Below are positions 1-8,193 of a DNA stretch of 23,136 nt, piece after piece. Below the pieces are notes generated by a model. It was given only the letters and a program-made list of their open reading frames with translations, did no database searches and was not told where the DNA came from. Source of the stretch: an uncultured Alistipes sp. GTDB lineage: Bacteria > Bacteroidota > Bacteroidia > Bacteroidales > Rikenellaceae. The number at the start of each line of letters is the position of its first letter. Positions within the stretch are counted from its first letter, which is position 1. The position numbers and the translations under genes are program-made. The stretch spans positions 1 through 23,136 of the forward strand of contig CAMWIG010000010.1 in the NCBI GenBank assembly GCA_947174295.1. Reading direction: 5' to 3'.

Positions 1-1196
1 GCGTATACACGCTCGACATTCAGGTGGCCAACGCCGACGGATACGAGATTTCGGGCTCGTTCAACGGCGAAATAGCCGACATGGAGCGCAAGAAGCCGGC
101 GACCGAAATGGTCATGCAGAGCGCCGAAGCGACTATGTACGGAGGCTACACCGCCAAGAACGCCAGCCTGAAACTGTACAAGGGCGACGACAAACTCGAA
201 CTCGACATCTACTACGACATCAATGCCAAATACCTGCCCGCAGGAAAATACACCATCGGCAGCGGCTCGACGGCAGGCATGATCGACAACTCGCCGACCT
301 ACACCTACTTCTGGCACAACGGCACCAAACTCTCGCTGACGAGCGGCACGGTCGAGGTGGCGATAGTCGACGGACTGTACGACATCGTGGCCGAGTTCCC
401 GACCGACGAGGGCGACTACAAGCTCACATACAAGGGCGCAGTCGACGGATTCGCACTCTACTACGACCTCGCTGCGACGGCTGCGAAGCGTCTCGAAGTG
501 AACGACGAAGTTCCCGGCGAGTACTACATCAAACTCAACGACACGGATTGGAAGTTCGAGCTCGCCCTCGACATCTTCGCCGACCCCCAGTCGACCACAC
601 TGCCCGAGGGCACCTACACCGTAGGCACCGGCACCAACCCCGGCACCATAGGCCCGGCGAGCGGCATCGACATCTACAAGCCGTTCAGCGCGCACGAGCG
701 TTTCGCGACCGGCACGGTGACGGTCACCAAGGCCGGCGACGTCTACACGCTCGACATGAACCTGTCGGACGAGAGCGGATACGAAATGAAGGGCTCGTTC
801 ACGGGTAAAATCGCCGACATGGAGCGCGCATCGACCAATCCGGGCGATGTAATCGTACTCGTTCCCGACACCGACAGAACGCCGGACGCACTCGGAACGG
901 ACACCAATCCGCTGTTGAAATTCTATTCGGGCGAGACGACGCTCTCGCTCGACATATACACTTCGGGCAACTATCTGACCGCAGGCACGTACACCATCGG
1001 CGCCGGTTCGTCGGCCGGCATGATCGACAACAGATACACGACGTATTGCTACCTTTGGTACAACAACCAGAGATATGCACTCAACAGCGGCACCATGACC
1101 GTTGCCGTAAACGGCGATATCTACGACATAGAAATCGAGTTCACGACCGACGCAGGCTCCTTCAAACTCGCCTACACGGGAACGCTCAAACGATAA
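1..1196 (+). CDS. Repeat-built beta-rich secreted protein, 5' end outside window
   Basis: The reading frame is open from nt 3 to the TAA at 1194-1196, so the gene begins upstream of the window. A GTG at nt 24 lies inside a conserved repeat and is not a credible start. About three related units of roughly 120 residues follow one another. The segment IADMER recurs (nt 72-89 and 810-827), and (P/T)AG(K/T)YTIG with AGMIDN recurs near nt 240-290 and 980-1030. Each unit ends in a pattern like SGTxxVxxxGxxYDIxxEF..GxxKLxYxG, which suggests a small beta-sheet domain. Similar units make up the C-terminal part of the next gene, 43 bp downstream, so the two look like paralogues in one transcript. By analogy the missing N-terminus probably carries a lipoprotein signal. 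I do not recognise a named family. An extracellular role in binding or adhesion is inference only. Confidence 0.85.
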   Translation, partial: VYTLDIQVANADGYEISGSFNGEIADMERKKPATEMVMQSAEATMYGGYTAKNASLKLYKGDDKLELDIYYDINAKYLPAGKYTIGSGSTAGMIDNSPTYTYFWHNGTKLSLTSGTVEVAIVDGLYDIVAEFPTDEGDYKLTYKGAVDGFALYYDLAATAAKRLEVNDEVPGEYYIKLNDTDWKFELALDIFADPQSTTLPEGTYTVGTGTNPGTIGPASGIDIYKPFSAHERFATGTVTVTKAGDVYTLDMNLSDESGYEMKGSFTGKIADMERASTNPGDVIVLVPDTDRTPDALGTDTNPLLKFYSGETTLSLDIYTSGNYLTAGTYTIGAGSSAGMIDNRYTTYCYLWYNNQRYALNSGTMTVAVNGDIYDIEIEFTTDAGSFKLAYTGTLKR

Positions 1197-1239
1197 AAAT
1201 CGGACTTACGCCAAGAAACATCACAAATAACCTATCACT

Positions 1240-3129
1240 ATGAAAAGGCTCTTTTCGAAATATGCCGCGGCAACGCTGTGCATCGTCGCAACGCTCTTCG
1301 CGGCGGCATGCTCCGACAGCGGCGACGATAACCCGACCGGCAACCTTGCGGTCAAGCTGACTGCCGAAACGGCTACGCACAACTCACTGACCTTCACCGT
1401 CAAACCCTCGGGCGCGCAGAAGTGCGCATGGGTATGCGTCGAGAAAGGCGCGACGATACCCTCCGCCGCCGAGATTCTCGAATCGGGAACCGCTGCGGCG
1501 GCCGACAAGGCTTCGACCTACGAAGCTGCGAACCTCGCACCCGAAACGACTTACGTCATCGCCGCGGCAGTCGCCGACGCGAACGGCGGCACGGCATCCG
1601 CCGAGCCGCTCGAAATGACGACCGCCGCATCGGAATTCGACGGTTACGACGCCGACGTGCTCGTCGATGCAGTATACCGCAGCGACAACTCGGCAGGAGC
1701 AGGCAACTACGTGCTGGTAATCTCCAACGCACAGCCGGCTGCCGACGGCGATCCGGCGGCTGTGGGCGAGTTCCAGATGCAGCTCGACCTCTACAACGCG
1801 GCCGACAGCGACCCAGTGAATGCGGCTCTGCCCGCCGGAACCTACGAAATGCAGACCGACCTGTCGGCATTCACGTGGAATCCGCAGCACTCGGCGCTCT
1901 ACATCCGCACGGCCGAGGGCGACAACGGCGTCACCGTATCGCCGATGATCGCAGGCAGCGTGACCGTATCGCGCTCGGGCATGAACTACACCGTCACAGC
2001 CGACATGACGCTCTTCACGGGCGAGGAGCTCAAAGTGCGATACACGGGTCCGATTCCGTTCGTGCAGGGAGGCAGTTCGTCCTTCGACCGCTTCCAGACC
2101 CCGCAGAACATAGCATTCGAGACCATGCAGGGACGTTTCTACGGCAACTGGTTCTATCCGCACGCCGACGACATGAACGTCGAGATGTTCTGCGGAACAT
2201 TCAACGAGAACAACACCCTCGTGGACGGATACTACATGACTCTGCCGGTCTACATGCCCAAAATCGAAAACCCCGAGAAGGCGCAGCCGCAATTCATCGA
2301 GGGTACGTACCGCATCGTCACCACTCCCGGCGCCAGCGTGAACAACATACCCTACACAATCAGCCACGGACAATACATCGAGGTGTTCGGCATAATGGTC
2401 GAAGTGGGCGCATACGTCACGCACGTAGACTCCAAGACGGGCAAGCGCACGCTCGGACTTATCGTGGACGGAACCGTAGACGTGAAACGCTCGGGTGCGA
2501 ACTACTCCGTGGCCATCGACTTCGTCACGGCGGAGGGCGTTTCGATCAAGGGTTCGTATGAGGGTGCACTGACCGCACGCAACTTCTGCGACAATTCGAG
2601 CATGCAGCCGCGGCCGTGGAGCACGCTCACCTCGGACTACACGCTCGTACTGCCCGAAACGACGATTGCAGGCGCATTCTACATGGGCGAATACCTCATA
2701 CAGGGCCAGGAGTCTTGGATTATCTCCGTGATGAACGAAGGCGGCGACATGATAACCAGCGAGATAATGGTTCCCGCAGGCAACGGGCCGAACGTTCCCA
2801 CGGGCAGGTTCGACATCTCGGCATCGCTCGGCCCGAACACCGCGCTGCCGGGATTCCAGTCCTTCGGAGGCGATATTCTCTACACGTGGTACGGCGACCT
2901 GGGCAGCACCGACGGCGACGGATACCAGACGCGTCTGGCCCCGATAGCCGAGGGTTCGATAACGATATCCAAGGTCGGCGCACAGTACAAATTCGTATTC
3001 GACCTCATCGACGATGCCGGCAAAAGCATCGTCGGCGAATGGACGGGTGCGGTCGACTCGGCCGACGTCTCCGGCAACATGTCCGCTGCGGCGAAGCGCG
3101 TGCTCCGAAACGCCAGGGCCCGCCGATAG
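1240..3129 (+). CDS. Outer-surface lipoprotein: FN3-like domain plus three beta-rich repeats
   Basis: This is a 629-residue protein. The N-terminus is a clear lipoprotein signal: positive MKRLFSK, a hydrophobic stretch, then the lipobox FAAAC with the lipidated Cys near residue 24, followed by SDSGDDN, an acidic linker common in exported Bacteroidetes lipoproteins. Residues about 36-128 resemble a fibronectin type III domain, with LTAETATHNSLTFTV near the start and LAPETTYVIAAAV in the middle. Three units of about 150-170 residues follow (roughly 132-280, 281-450 and 455-612). Each carries a (P/E)GTYxxxT motif, then GSVTVSRSGxxYxV and a closing GxxxGxxTG-like segment. The units match those of the upstream gene. 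No catalytic motif is visible. The gene is probably co-transcribed with its paralogue and ends just before a strong terminator. The function is unknown; surface binding is a guess. Confidence 0.9.
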   Translation: MKRLFSKYAAATLCIVATLFAAACSDSGDDNPTGNLAVKLTAETATHNSLTFTVKPSGAQKCAWVCVEKGATIPSAAEILESGTAAAADKASTYEAANLAPETTYVIAAAVADANGGTASAEPLEMTTAASEFDGYDADVLVDAVYRSDNSAGAGNYVLVISNAQPAADGDPAAVGEFQMQLDLYNAADSDPVNAALPAGTYEMQTDLSAFTWNPQHSALYIRTAEGDNGVTVSPMIAGSVTVSRSGMNYTVTADMTLFTGEELKVRYTGPIPFVQGGSSSFDRFQTPQNIAFETMQGRFYGNWFYPHADDMNVEMFCGTFNENNTLVDGYYMTLPVYMPKIENPEKAQPQFIEGTYRIVTTPGASVNNIPYTISHGQYIEVFGIMVEVGAYVTHVDSKTGKRTLGLIVDGTVDVKRSGANYSVAIDFVTAEGVSIKGSYEGALTARNFCDNSSMQPRPWSTLTSDYTLVLPETTIAGAFYMGEYLIQGQESWIISVMNEGGDMITSEIMVPAGNGPNVPTGRFDISASLGPNTALPGFQSFGGDILYTWYGDLGSTDGDGYQTRLAPIAEGSITISKVGAQYKFVFDLIDDAGKSIVGEWTGAVDSADVSGNMSAAAKRVLRNARARR

Positions 3130-3153
3130 GCACGCGGCTCGAAGCCATGAAAG

Positions 3154-3182
3154 AACCTCTTCCTTTCGGGGAAGAGGTTTTT
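3154..3182 (+). terminator. Rho-independent terminator after the lipoprotein pair
   Basis: A perfect 10-bp stem (AACCTCTTCC at 3154-3163 with GGAAGAGGTT at 3170-3179) has a 6-nt TTTCGG loop and runs into TTTTT (3178-3182). It lies 25 bp past the stop of the lipoprotein gene and separates that pair from the AraC-type regulator. Confidence 0.9.
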
Positions 3183-3424
3183 CGTTTGCCGGGACGCACT
3201 CCCGCGCATCGGGCGGGCCGCACGAACTCCGCACGGCAGGCTCCGGCAACGGACAGATACAACGGCAATCAGCACCGGCGGCGGTCACTGCAACATATGC
3301 CGGCAACAAGCGCCGGCGGCAGAGAGTAGATGCCGATTCACCCGAAGTGCCGAAAAATTTTACCATGCAGCTGTTGCGATTTCGATATAAAATTGTTATA
3401 ATTGTCGCACAAAAACACTCCGTT
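3183..3424. other. Intergenic leader of the AraC-type gene, no gene seen
   Basis: This is GC-rich sequence up to about 3350, then AT-rich up to the regulator start. The frame of the regulator is open through this stretch back to 3014. The residues it would encode (Arg, Pro and Ser rich) do not resemble any AraC N-terminus, and they overlap the upstream gene and its terminator, so I treat it as non-coding. Confidence 0.6.
3373..3404 (+). promoter_or_regulatory. Candidate Bacteroidetes promoter for the AraC-peptidase-permease unit
   Basis: GTTG at 3373-3376, a 20-bp spacer and TATAATTG at 3397-3404 approximate the Bacteroidetes consensus TTTG-(19-21)-TAnnTTTG, with one mismatch in each box. 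It lies 20 bp upstream of the chosen ATG at 3425. The match is moderate. Confidence 0.35.
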
Positions 3425-4321
3425 ATGGCTGTTCACGCTTCGGGAAATCTGCACAAAGTGTCGATTTCGCGCATAAAAAAGGAGATGAAAGACACGGTCT
3501 ATCTCTCCGACGACCTGGTAATCACCTCGATAGAGCCGGCGCATAATCCGTCGGCCGAATATCCCGTCGTACTCGACGGCTTCACGGCTCTGGTCATGAT
3601 GAGCGGCGAGGCCACGATAGCCGTCGACACGCAGAACTACGACGTGCGGCAGAACACGATTGTGATACTCAGTCCCGAGTCGATAGTGAAGACCATACGC
3701 TGCACGGCAAACGCCTCGGCCTACGTGCTCTCGTTCTCGAAAGCGTTCGTCAACGACATACAAATCGACATCTCGACCTCGCTGCCCGTCTACATGCGCT
3801 TCGGCAAGGCCCCCTGTCTGCAAGTCACCCAGCGCGACGTGGACGAAATACGCCAGGTGTTCCAGCTCATCAAGACCATGATTCAGAGCGACAAGGAACA
3901 ATACCGCAACGAAATCATACGCTCACTATTCACCTCGGCGTTCTACATCATCACCGAGCTCAACCAGCGCGACCAGCACAGCGTGGAGTACAAGCAGGGC
4001 CGCGGCGAGATACTCTTCGAGCAGTTCATGGAGCTGCTCTCGCAGTACAACAAGCGCGAACGCAACGTCAGCTTCTATGCCAAGCAGCTCAGCATCACGC
4101 CGAAGTATCTCTCGGCCGTGGTCAAGGAGGTGAGCGGCAAAACGGCCGCACGCTGGATCGACGAGTCGGTGATTCTCGAAGCCAAGACCCTGCTCAAATA
4201 CTCCGGCATGAGCATACAGGAGATCGCCTACCATCTGAACTTCTCCACGCAGTCGTTCTTCGGCAAATACTTCAAGCAGCACACCGGGACGTCGCCCTCG
4301 CGATACAAACGAAAACGATAA
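3425..4321 (+). CDS. AraC-family transcriptional regulator
   Basis: The 298-residue product has the usual length of this family. The C-terminal ~90 residues carry the double helix-turn-helix: FYAKQLSITPKYLSAVVKEV is the first helix-turn-helix, and MSIQEIAYHLNFSTQSFFGK followed by YFKQHTGTSPSRYK is the classical second one with its family signature. The N-terminal ~150 residues look like a cupin-type sensing domain (GEATIAVDTQNYDVRQNTIV and following). I chose ATG 3425 because it gives a family-typical length and sits just downstream of the candidate promoter. ATG 3365 and ATG 3485 are alternatives. The latter has GGAG directly against it, too close to serve as a ribosome site. The S46 peptidase gene begins 21 bp after the stop, so this regulator may control the peptidase and permease. 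The ligand cannot be told from sequence. Confidence 0.9.
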   Translation: MAVHASGNLHKVSISRIKKEMKDTVYLSDDLVITSIEPAHNPSAEYPVVLDGFTALVMMSGEATIAVDTQNYDVRQNTIVILSPESIVKTIRCTANASAYVLSFSKAFVNDIQIDISTSLPVYMRFGKAPCLQVTQRDVDEIRQVFQLIKTMIQSDKEQYRNEIIRSLFTSAFYIITELNQRDQHSVEYKQGRGEILFEQFMELLSQYNKRERNVSFYAKQLSITPKYLSAVVKEVSGKTAARWIDESVILEAKTLLKYSGMSIQEIAYHLNFSTQSFFGKYFKQHTGTSPSRYKRKR

Positions 4322-4342
4322 CCGACTAAAAACAACACTCTT

Positions 4343-6322
4343 ATGATAAAGCGTTCGATACTCGCCGTGCTCTGCACGCTCGCACTTCTCCCCGCCGCAG
4401 CCGACGAAGGCATGTGGCTGCCGAGTCTCATCGCCCCGCGCATCAAGGATATGCGCGCCAAGGGCTTCCGTCTGACAGCCGAGGATATCTACTCGGTCAA
4501 CCGCGCGTCGATGAAGGACGCCGTCGTACTCTTCGGCGGCGGATGCACCGGCGAGCTGGTCTCGGCCGAAGGGCTCCTTCTGACCAACCACCACTGCGGC
4601 TACGGAGCCATACAGCGCCATTCGGGCATCGGCCACGACTATCTGACCGACGGATTCTGGGCCCGCTCCCGCGAGGAGGAGCTGCCGAACGAGGGTCTGT
4701 GGGTGCGTTTTCTCGTGCGCATGGACGACGTCACGGAGCGTCTGTCCGCAGGTGAAACGGCGCAGGAGATAATCGCCGAGGCCACCGACGGCGGACGCTA
4801 CAAGGCCGCCGTAGAACGCATGTACTACGGCAATCAGTCGTTCCTGTTCGTCTACGAGCAGTACGACGACGTGCGTCTGGTCGCAGCGCCGCCCTCGTCG
4901 ATAGGCAACTTCGGCAGCGACACCGACAACTGGATATGGCCGCGCCATACGGGCGACTTCTCCGTATTCCGCATCTACGCCGACCGCGACAACCGCCCGG
5001 CCAAATATTCGCCAGACAATGTCCCCTACCGCCCGAAGCGCTACTTCCCCGTATCGACCAAGGGCGTCCGCGAGGGCGACTTCACCATGATTTACGGATT
5101 CCCGGGCAACACGCAGCAGTTCGTGACGGCCGATGCCGTGAACTACGTGCAGAACATATCCGACCCTGCGAAAATCGACATCCGCACCAAGCGTCTGGCG
5201 ATAATCAAGGCCGCCCAGCAGAGCGACCCGGCTCTGCGCATACACTACGCCGCGCAGCACGCCGGAGTGGCCAACGCATGGAAGAAGTGGCAGGGCGAGG
5301 TGCTCGGTCTCTCACGCCGCGGAACGGCGGACAAGAAACGCGACTACGAGCGCCGATTCACCGAATGGGCCGCCGGCACTCAGTATCAGGACGTCACGGC
5401 CGAACTCCGCGAAGAGCACCTGCGCATAATACCCGTGTACTTCGCCCGCGAGATTCTCAACGAGACTCTGCGCGCGCTGCCCATACCCTACTCGGCCAGG
5501 GCGCTTGAACATCCGCTCTTCGAGCGCTGCATCCCCACCGAGCAGGCTCTGTTCCGCATGATGTTCGCCGAGTACGAACGCCATATCGGCAGCAGCGAAT
5601 ATGCCGTCGGCGAGTTCCGCCGCGGCGTGGAGCGCTACGGTTCGGCCGAAGCCTACGCCGACCGCATTTTCGAACTCGCACGCACCGACGCCGTGAACGA
5701 GGAGATTAAAACGCTCGTCGACGGCATCGCCGACAACGAGGCCGCCCTGCGCAAGGAGCTCGGCACCGCGGCGCTGCGCAACCTCAACAGCGCACGGCTC
5801 GACGAACTCTACGCCCGCTATCTGCGCGGCCTGCGCGAGTTCGACCGCAAGCGGGCATTCTTCCCCGACGCCAACCTCACCCTGCGCGTGGCCTACGGCA
5901 CGGTCGCCGGATACGAATACGCCGACGGCGAGTACCACAAGCCGCAGACCACGCTCGCGGGAATCCTCGCCAAGGACAACCCCGAGGTCTACGACTACAA
6001 CGTCCCGCAGCGCCTGCGCGACATCTGCGCCGCCGGGGATTACGGCCGCTGGGGCGTGGAAATCGACGGCCGGAAGACCGTCCCCGTCTGCTTCCTCGCC
6101 ACCAACCACACCACGGGAGGCAACTCCGGCTCGCCGATAATCAACGGACGCGGCGAAATAATAGGCATAAACTTCGACCGCACGTGGCGCTCGACGATGA
6201 GCGACCTCGAATTCGACCCGGCCATCTGCCGCAACATATCGGTAGACATACGCTACGTGCTCTTCATAATCGACAAAGTCGGCGGTGCGGGATACCTCAT
6301 CGACGAGATGGATTTAAGATAG
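4343..6322 (+). CDS. S46-family dipeptidyl peptidase, DPP11-like (Asp/Glu-X specific)
   Basis: This is a 659-residue periplasmic serine peptidase; the family is usually about 700-720. A signal peptide (MIKRSILAVLCTLALLPAAA) is followed by DEGMWLPSL, typical of the mature S46 N-terminus. The chymotrypsin-like triad is visible: His84 in TNHHCGYG, Asp205 in WPRHTGDFSVFRIY and Ser595 in GGNSGSPIIN. The residue 18 positions after the catalytic Ser is Arg613, in GINFDRTW. In the Porphyromonas enzymes this position is Arg in DPP11 (acidic P1) and Gly in DPP7 (hydrophobic P1), so I infer that it removes dipeptides with Asp or Glu in the second position. The C-terminal SVDIRYVLFIIDKVGGAGYL is characteristic of the family. 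It lies between an AraC regulator and an AspT-type permease gene, which fits peptide or amino-acid use. The specificity rests on one residue. Confidence 0.93.
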   Translation: MIKRSILAVLCTLALLPAAADEGMWLPSLIAPRIKDMRAKGFRLTAEDIYSVNRASMKDAVVLFGGGCTGELVSAEGLLLTNHHCGYGAIQRHSGIGHDYLTDGFWARSREEELPNEGLWVRFLVRMDDVTERLSAGETAQEIIAEATDGGRYKAAVERMYYGNQSFLFVYEQYDDVRLVAAPPSSIGNFGSDTDNWIWPRHTGDFSVFRIYADRDNRPAKYSPDNVPYRPKRYFPVSTKGVREGDFTMIYGFPGNTQQFVTADAVNYVQNISDPAKIDIRTKRLAIIKAAQQSDPALRIHYAAQHAGVANAWKKWQGEVLGLSRRGTADKKRDYERRFTEWAAGTQYQDVTAELREEHLRIIPVYFAREILNETLRALPIPYSARALEHPLFERCIPTEQALFRMMFAEYERHIGSSEYAVGEFRRGVERYGSAEAYADRIFELARTDAVNEEIKTLVDGIADNEAALRKELGTAALRNLNSARLDELYARYLRGLREFDRKRAFFPDANLTLRVAYGTVAGYEYADGEYHKPQTTLAGILAKDNPEVYDYNVPQRLRDICAAGDYGRWGVEIDGRKTVPVCFLATNHTTGGNSGSPIINGRGEIIGINFDRTWRSTMSDLEFDPAICRNISVDIRYVLFIIDKVGGAGYLIDEMDLR

Positions 6323-6329
6323 CGTGCAA

Positions 6330-7991
6330 ATGGAGTTCATCAGGTCGCTGCTTTTCGAACACACGCCCGTGCAGGCCATCGTCGTGCTCGCCGCGATATG
6401 CGCTGCGGGACTCGTGCTGGGCAAGATACGCGTGTGGGGCGTATCGCTCGGTGTGACGTTCGTATTCTTCGTCGGCATCCTCGCCGGACACGTCGGACTG
6501 TCGATCGACGGGCAGGTGCTCGCCTACGCACAGAATTTCGGACTCGTGCTGTTCGTCTACTCGCTCGGATTGCAGGTCGGCCCGGGATTCTTCTCCTCGT
6601 TCCGCAAGGGCGGAATGCGGCTGAACCTGCTCGGCCTCGCGCTGGTCGTGGCCGGAACGGCCTTCGCCGTCGTACTGTCGCGCGTGACGCCCGTGTCGCT
6701 GCCCGACATGGTGGGACTGCTCTGCGGCGCGGCAACGAACACCCCGGCGCTGGGCGCAGCACAGCAAACGCTCAGTCAGATGCACCTTCCGTCGGAGAGT
6801 CTGGCGCTCGGCTGCGCCGTGGCCTATCCGTTAGGCGTGGTCGGGGTAATCCTCGCCATCCTGCTCATGCGGCGGCTCTTCGTCCGCAACCACGAGATAG
6901 CCTCGCCCGACGCGGCGCACACCAACGAGACCTTCATCGCCACGTTCCGCGTCACGAACCCGGGAGTGTTCGGCATGGACATACCCCACTTCGCGCATAT
7001 CAGCGGCACGCAGTTCGTCATCTCGCGCCTGTGGCGCAACGGCACGGTCTCCATCCCCGCCTCCGACACACGGCTCGAAGAGGGCGACCGTGTTCTTCTG
7101 ACCACTTCGCGCCGCAACGTCGAGACTCTCGTGGCGCTCTTCGGCGAACAGGAGTCAACGGACTGGAACAAGGACGACGTCGACTGGAACTCAATAGACA
7201 ACCGCCTTATCTCGCAGCGAATAGTCATCACGCGCCCCGAAATCAACGGCAAGCGTCTCGGCTCGCTGCGCCTGCGCAACAACTACGGAATCAACATCAG
7301 CCGCATCTACCGCAGCGACGTGCCTCTGCTCGCGACGCCCGATTTGGTACTGCAACTCGGCGACCGAGTGACGGTCGTGGGCGACGCACCGGCCGTACAC
7401 AAGGTCGAAGCCGTGCTCGGAAACGCCGAACAGGACCTCAACGAACCGCACCTCGCATCGCTCTTCATGGGGCTCGTGCTCGGTCTGGCACTCGGCGCAG
7501 TGCCGATATTCCTGCCCGGCATGACGATGCCCGTGCGGCTCGGACTCGCCGGCGGCCCGATAGTGGTCGGACTTCTCGTCGGAGCTTTCGGCCCGCGGCT
7601 GCGAATACTGACCTACACCACGCGCAGCGCCAACCTCATGCTGCGCGCGCTGGGACTCGCCCTCTACCTGGCATGCCTCGGCTTGGCGGCGGGCGCGCAC
7701 TTCTTCGAGACCGTCTTCCGCCCCGAGGGTCTGCTGTGGATAGCTCTCGGCGCATCGCTCGCCATCGTGCCGGTGCTCGTCGTGGGACTGCTTGCGCTCA
7801 AAGTCGCACGCCTCGACTTCGGCACCGTGTGCGGCATGCTGTGCGGCAGCATGGCCAACCCGATGGCCCTCAGCTACGCCAACGACACCATCCCCGGCGA
7901 CAACCCTTCGGTGGCCTACGCTACGGTCTACCCGCTGTCGATGTTCTCGCGCGTCATCATAACTCAAATTATTTTGATGTTTTTTCTCTAA
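6330..7991 (+). CDS. AspT/YidE/YbjL-type duplicated permease with two RCK_C domains
   Basis: This is an inner-membrane protein of 553 residues. Order: about five hydrophobic segments (residues 1-185), two TrkA-C/RCK_C-like domains (about 194-275 and 292-365; the phrases EEGDRVLLT and QLGDRVTVVGD mark their ends), then five or six more membrane segments. The two membrane halves carry the paired family motifs GLLCGAATNTPALGAAQ and GMLCGSMANPMALSYAN. This layout is that of the AspT/YidE/YbjL antiporter-duplication family, whose studied member exchanges aspartate and alanine. I placed the start at ATG 6330; a GTG at 6324, two codons earlier, is also possible. It begins 7 bp after the peptidase stop, so the two are very probably one transcript. 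The substrate is not shown by sequence, but an acidic amino acid would fit the DPP11-like neighbour. Confidence 0.9.
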   Translation: MEFIRSLLFEHTPVQAIVVLAAICAAGLVLGKIRVWGVSLGVTFVFFVGILAGHVGLSIDGQVLAYAQNFGLVLFVYSLGLQVGPGFFSSFRKGGMRLNLLGLALVVAGTAFAVVLSRVTPVSLPDMVGLLCGAATNTPALGAAQQTLSQMHLPSESLALGCAVAYPLGVVGVILAILLMRRLFVRNHEIASPDAAHTNETFIATFRVTNPGVFGMDIPHFAHISGTQFVISRLWRNGTVSIPASDTRLEEGDRVLLTTSRRNVETLVALFGEQESTDWNKDDVDWNSIDNRLISQRIVITRPEINGKRLGSLRLRNNYGINISRIYRSDVPLLATPDLVLQLGDRVTVVGDAPAVHKVEAVLGNAEQDLNEPHLASLFMGLVLGLALGAVPIFLPGMTMPVRLGLAGGPIVVGLLVGAFGPRLRILTYTTRSANLMLRALGLALYLACLGLAAGAHFFETVFRPEGLLWIALGASLAIVPVLVVGLLALKVARLDFGTVCGMLCGSMANPMALSYANDTIPGDNPSVAYATVYPLSMFSRVIITQIILMFFL

Positions 7992-7995
7992 AAAT

Positions 7996-8026
7996 TTTGT
8001 TATTTGCAAAATAGTTCCTACATTTG
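7996..8026 (+). promoter_or_regulatory. Promoter of tRNA-Leu
   Basis: TTTG at 7996-7999, a 19-bp spacer and TACATTTG at 8019-8026 match the Bacteroidetes consensus TTTG-(19-21)-TAnnTTTG at every defined base. Transcription would start near 8033, about 23 bp before the mature tRNA. Confidence 0.8.
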
Positions 8027-8055
8027 CACACCCAAATGAGAAATCAATGGCGCAA

Positions 8056-8143
8056 GCCCAGGTGGTGAAATTGGTAGACACGCTACTTTGAGGGGGTAGT
8101 GGACATTACGTCCGTGTGAGTTCGAGTCTCGTCCTGGGCACCA
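8056..8143 (+). tRNA. tRNA-Leu, anticodon GAG, CCA encoded
   Basis: The acceptor stem GCCCAGG (8056-8062) pairs with CCTGGGC (8133-8139). The discriminator A is at 8140 and CCA at 8141-8143. The anticodon stem CTACT (8083-8087) with GGTAG (8095-8099) holds the loop TTGAGGG, so the anticodon is GAG (8090-8092), reading CUC and CUU. A long variable arm with a GGAC/GTCC stem (8101-8113) marks a class II tRNA, as expected for Leu. The T arm is at 8116-8132 with loop TTCGAGT. Confidence 0.97.
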
Positions 8144-8144
8144 C

Positions 8145-8178
8145 AAAAAGGAGGTTGACAGTTGTCAACCTCCTTTTT
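8145..8178. terminator. Perfect bidirectional terminator between tRNA-Leu and the minus-strand cassette
   Basis: A perfect 16-bp inverted repeat (8145-8160 with 8163-8178) has core AAAAAGGAGGTTGACA and its complement. Both arms end in five A/T pairs, so either strand yields a GC-containing stem followed by TTTTT. It starts 2 bp after the tRNA CCA and ends 15 bp before the stop of the converging lipoprotein gene, so it can serve both transcripts. Confidence 0.92.
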
Positions 8179-8193
8179 CCTTGATGCTGTATT

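Noticed and set aside
1384..3366. A 660-codon open frame antisense to the FN3 lipoprotein gene
   Set aside because: Its product is Arg/Val/Gly/His-rich without domains, and the opposite strand has a lipobox and conserved repeats. It is a by-product of GC-rich codon use.
3014..3424. N-terminal extension of the AraC-type regulator to nt 3014
   Set aside because: The extension overlaps the lipoprotein gene and its terminator and has no AraC-like sequence; ATG 3425 gives a normal length.
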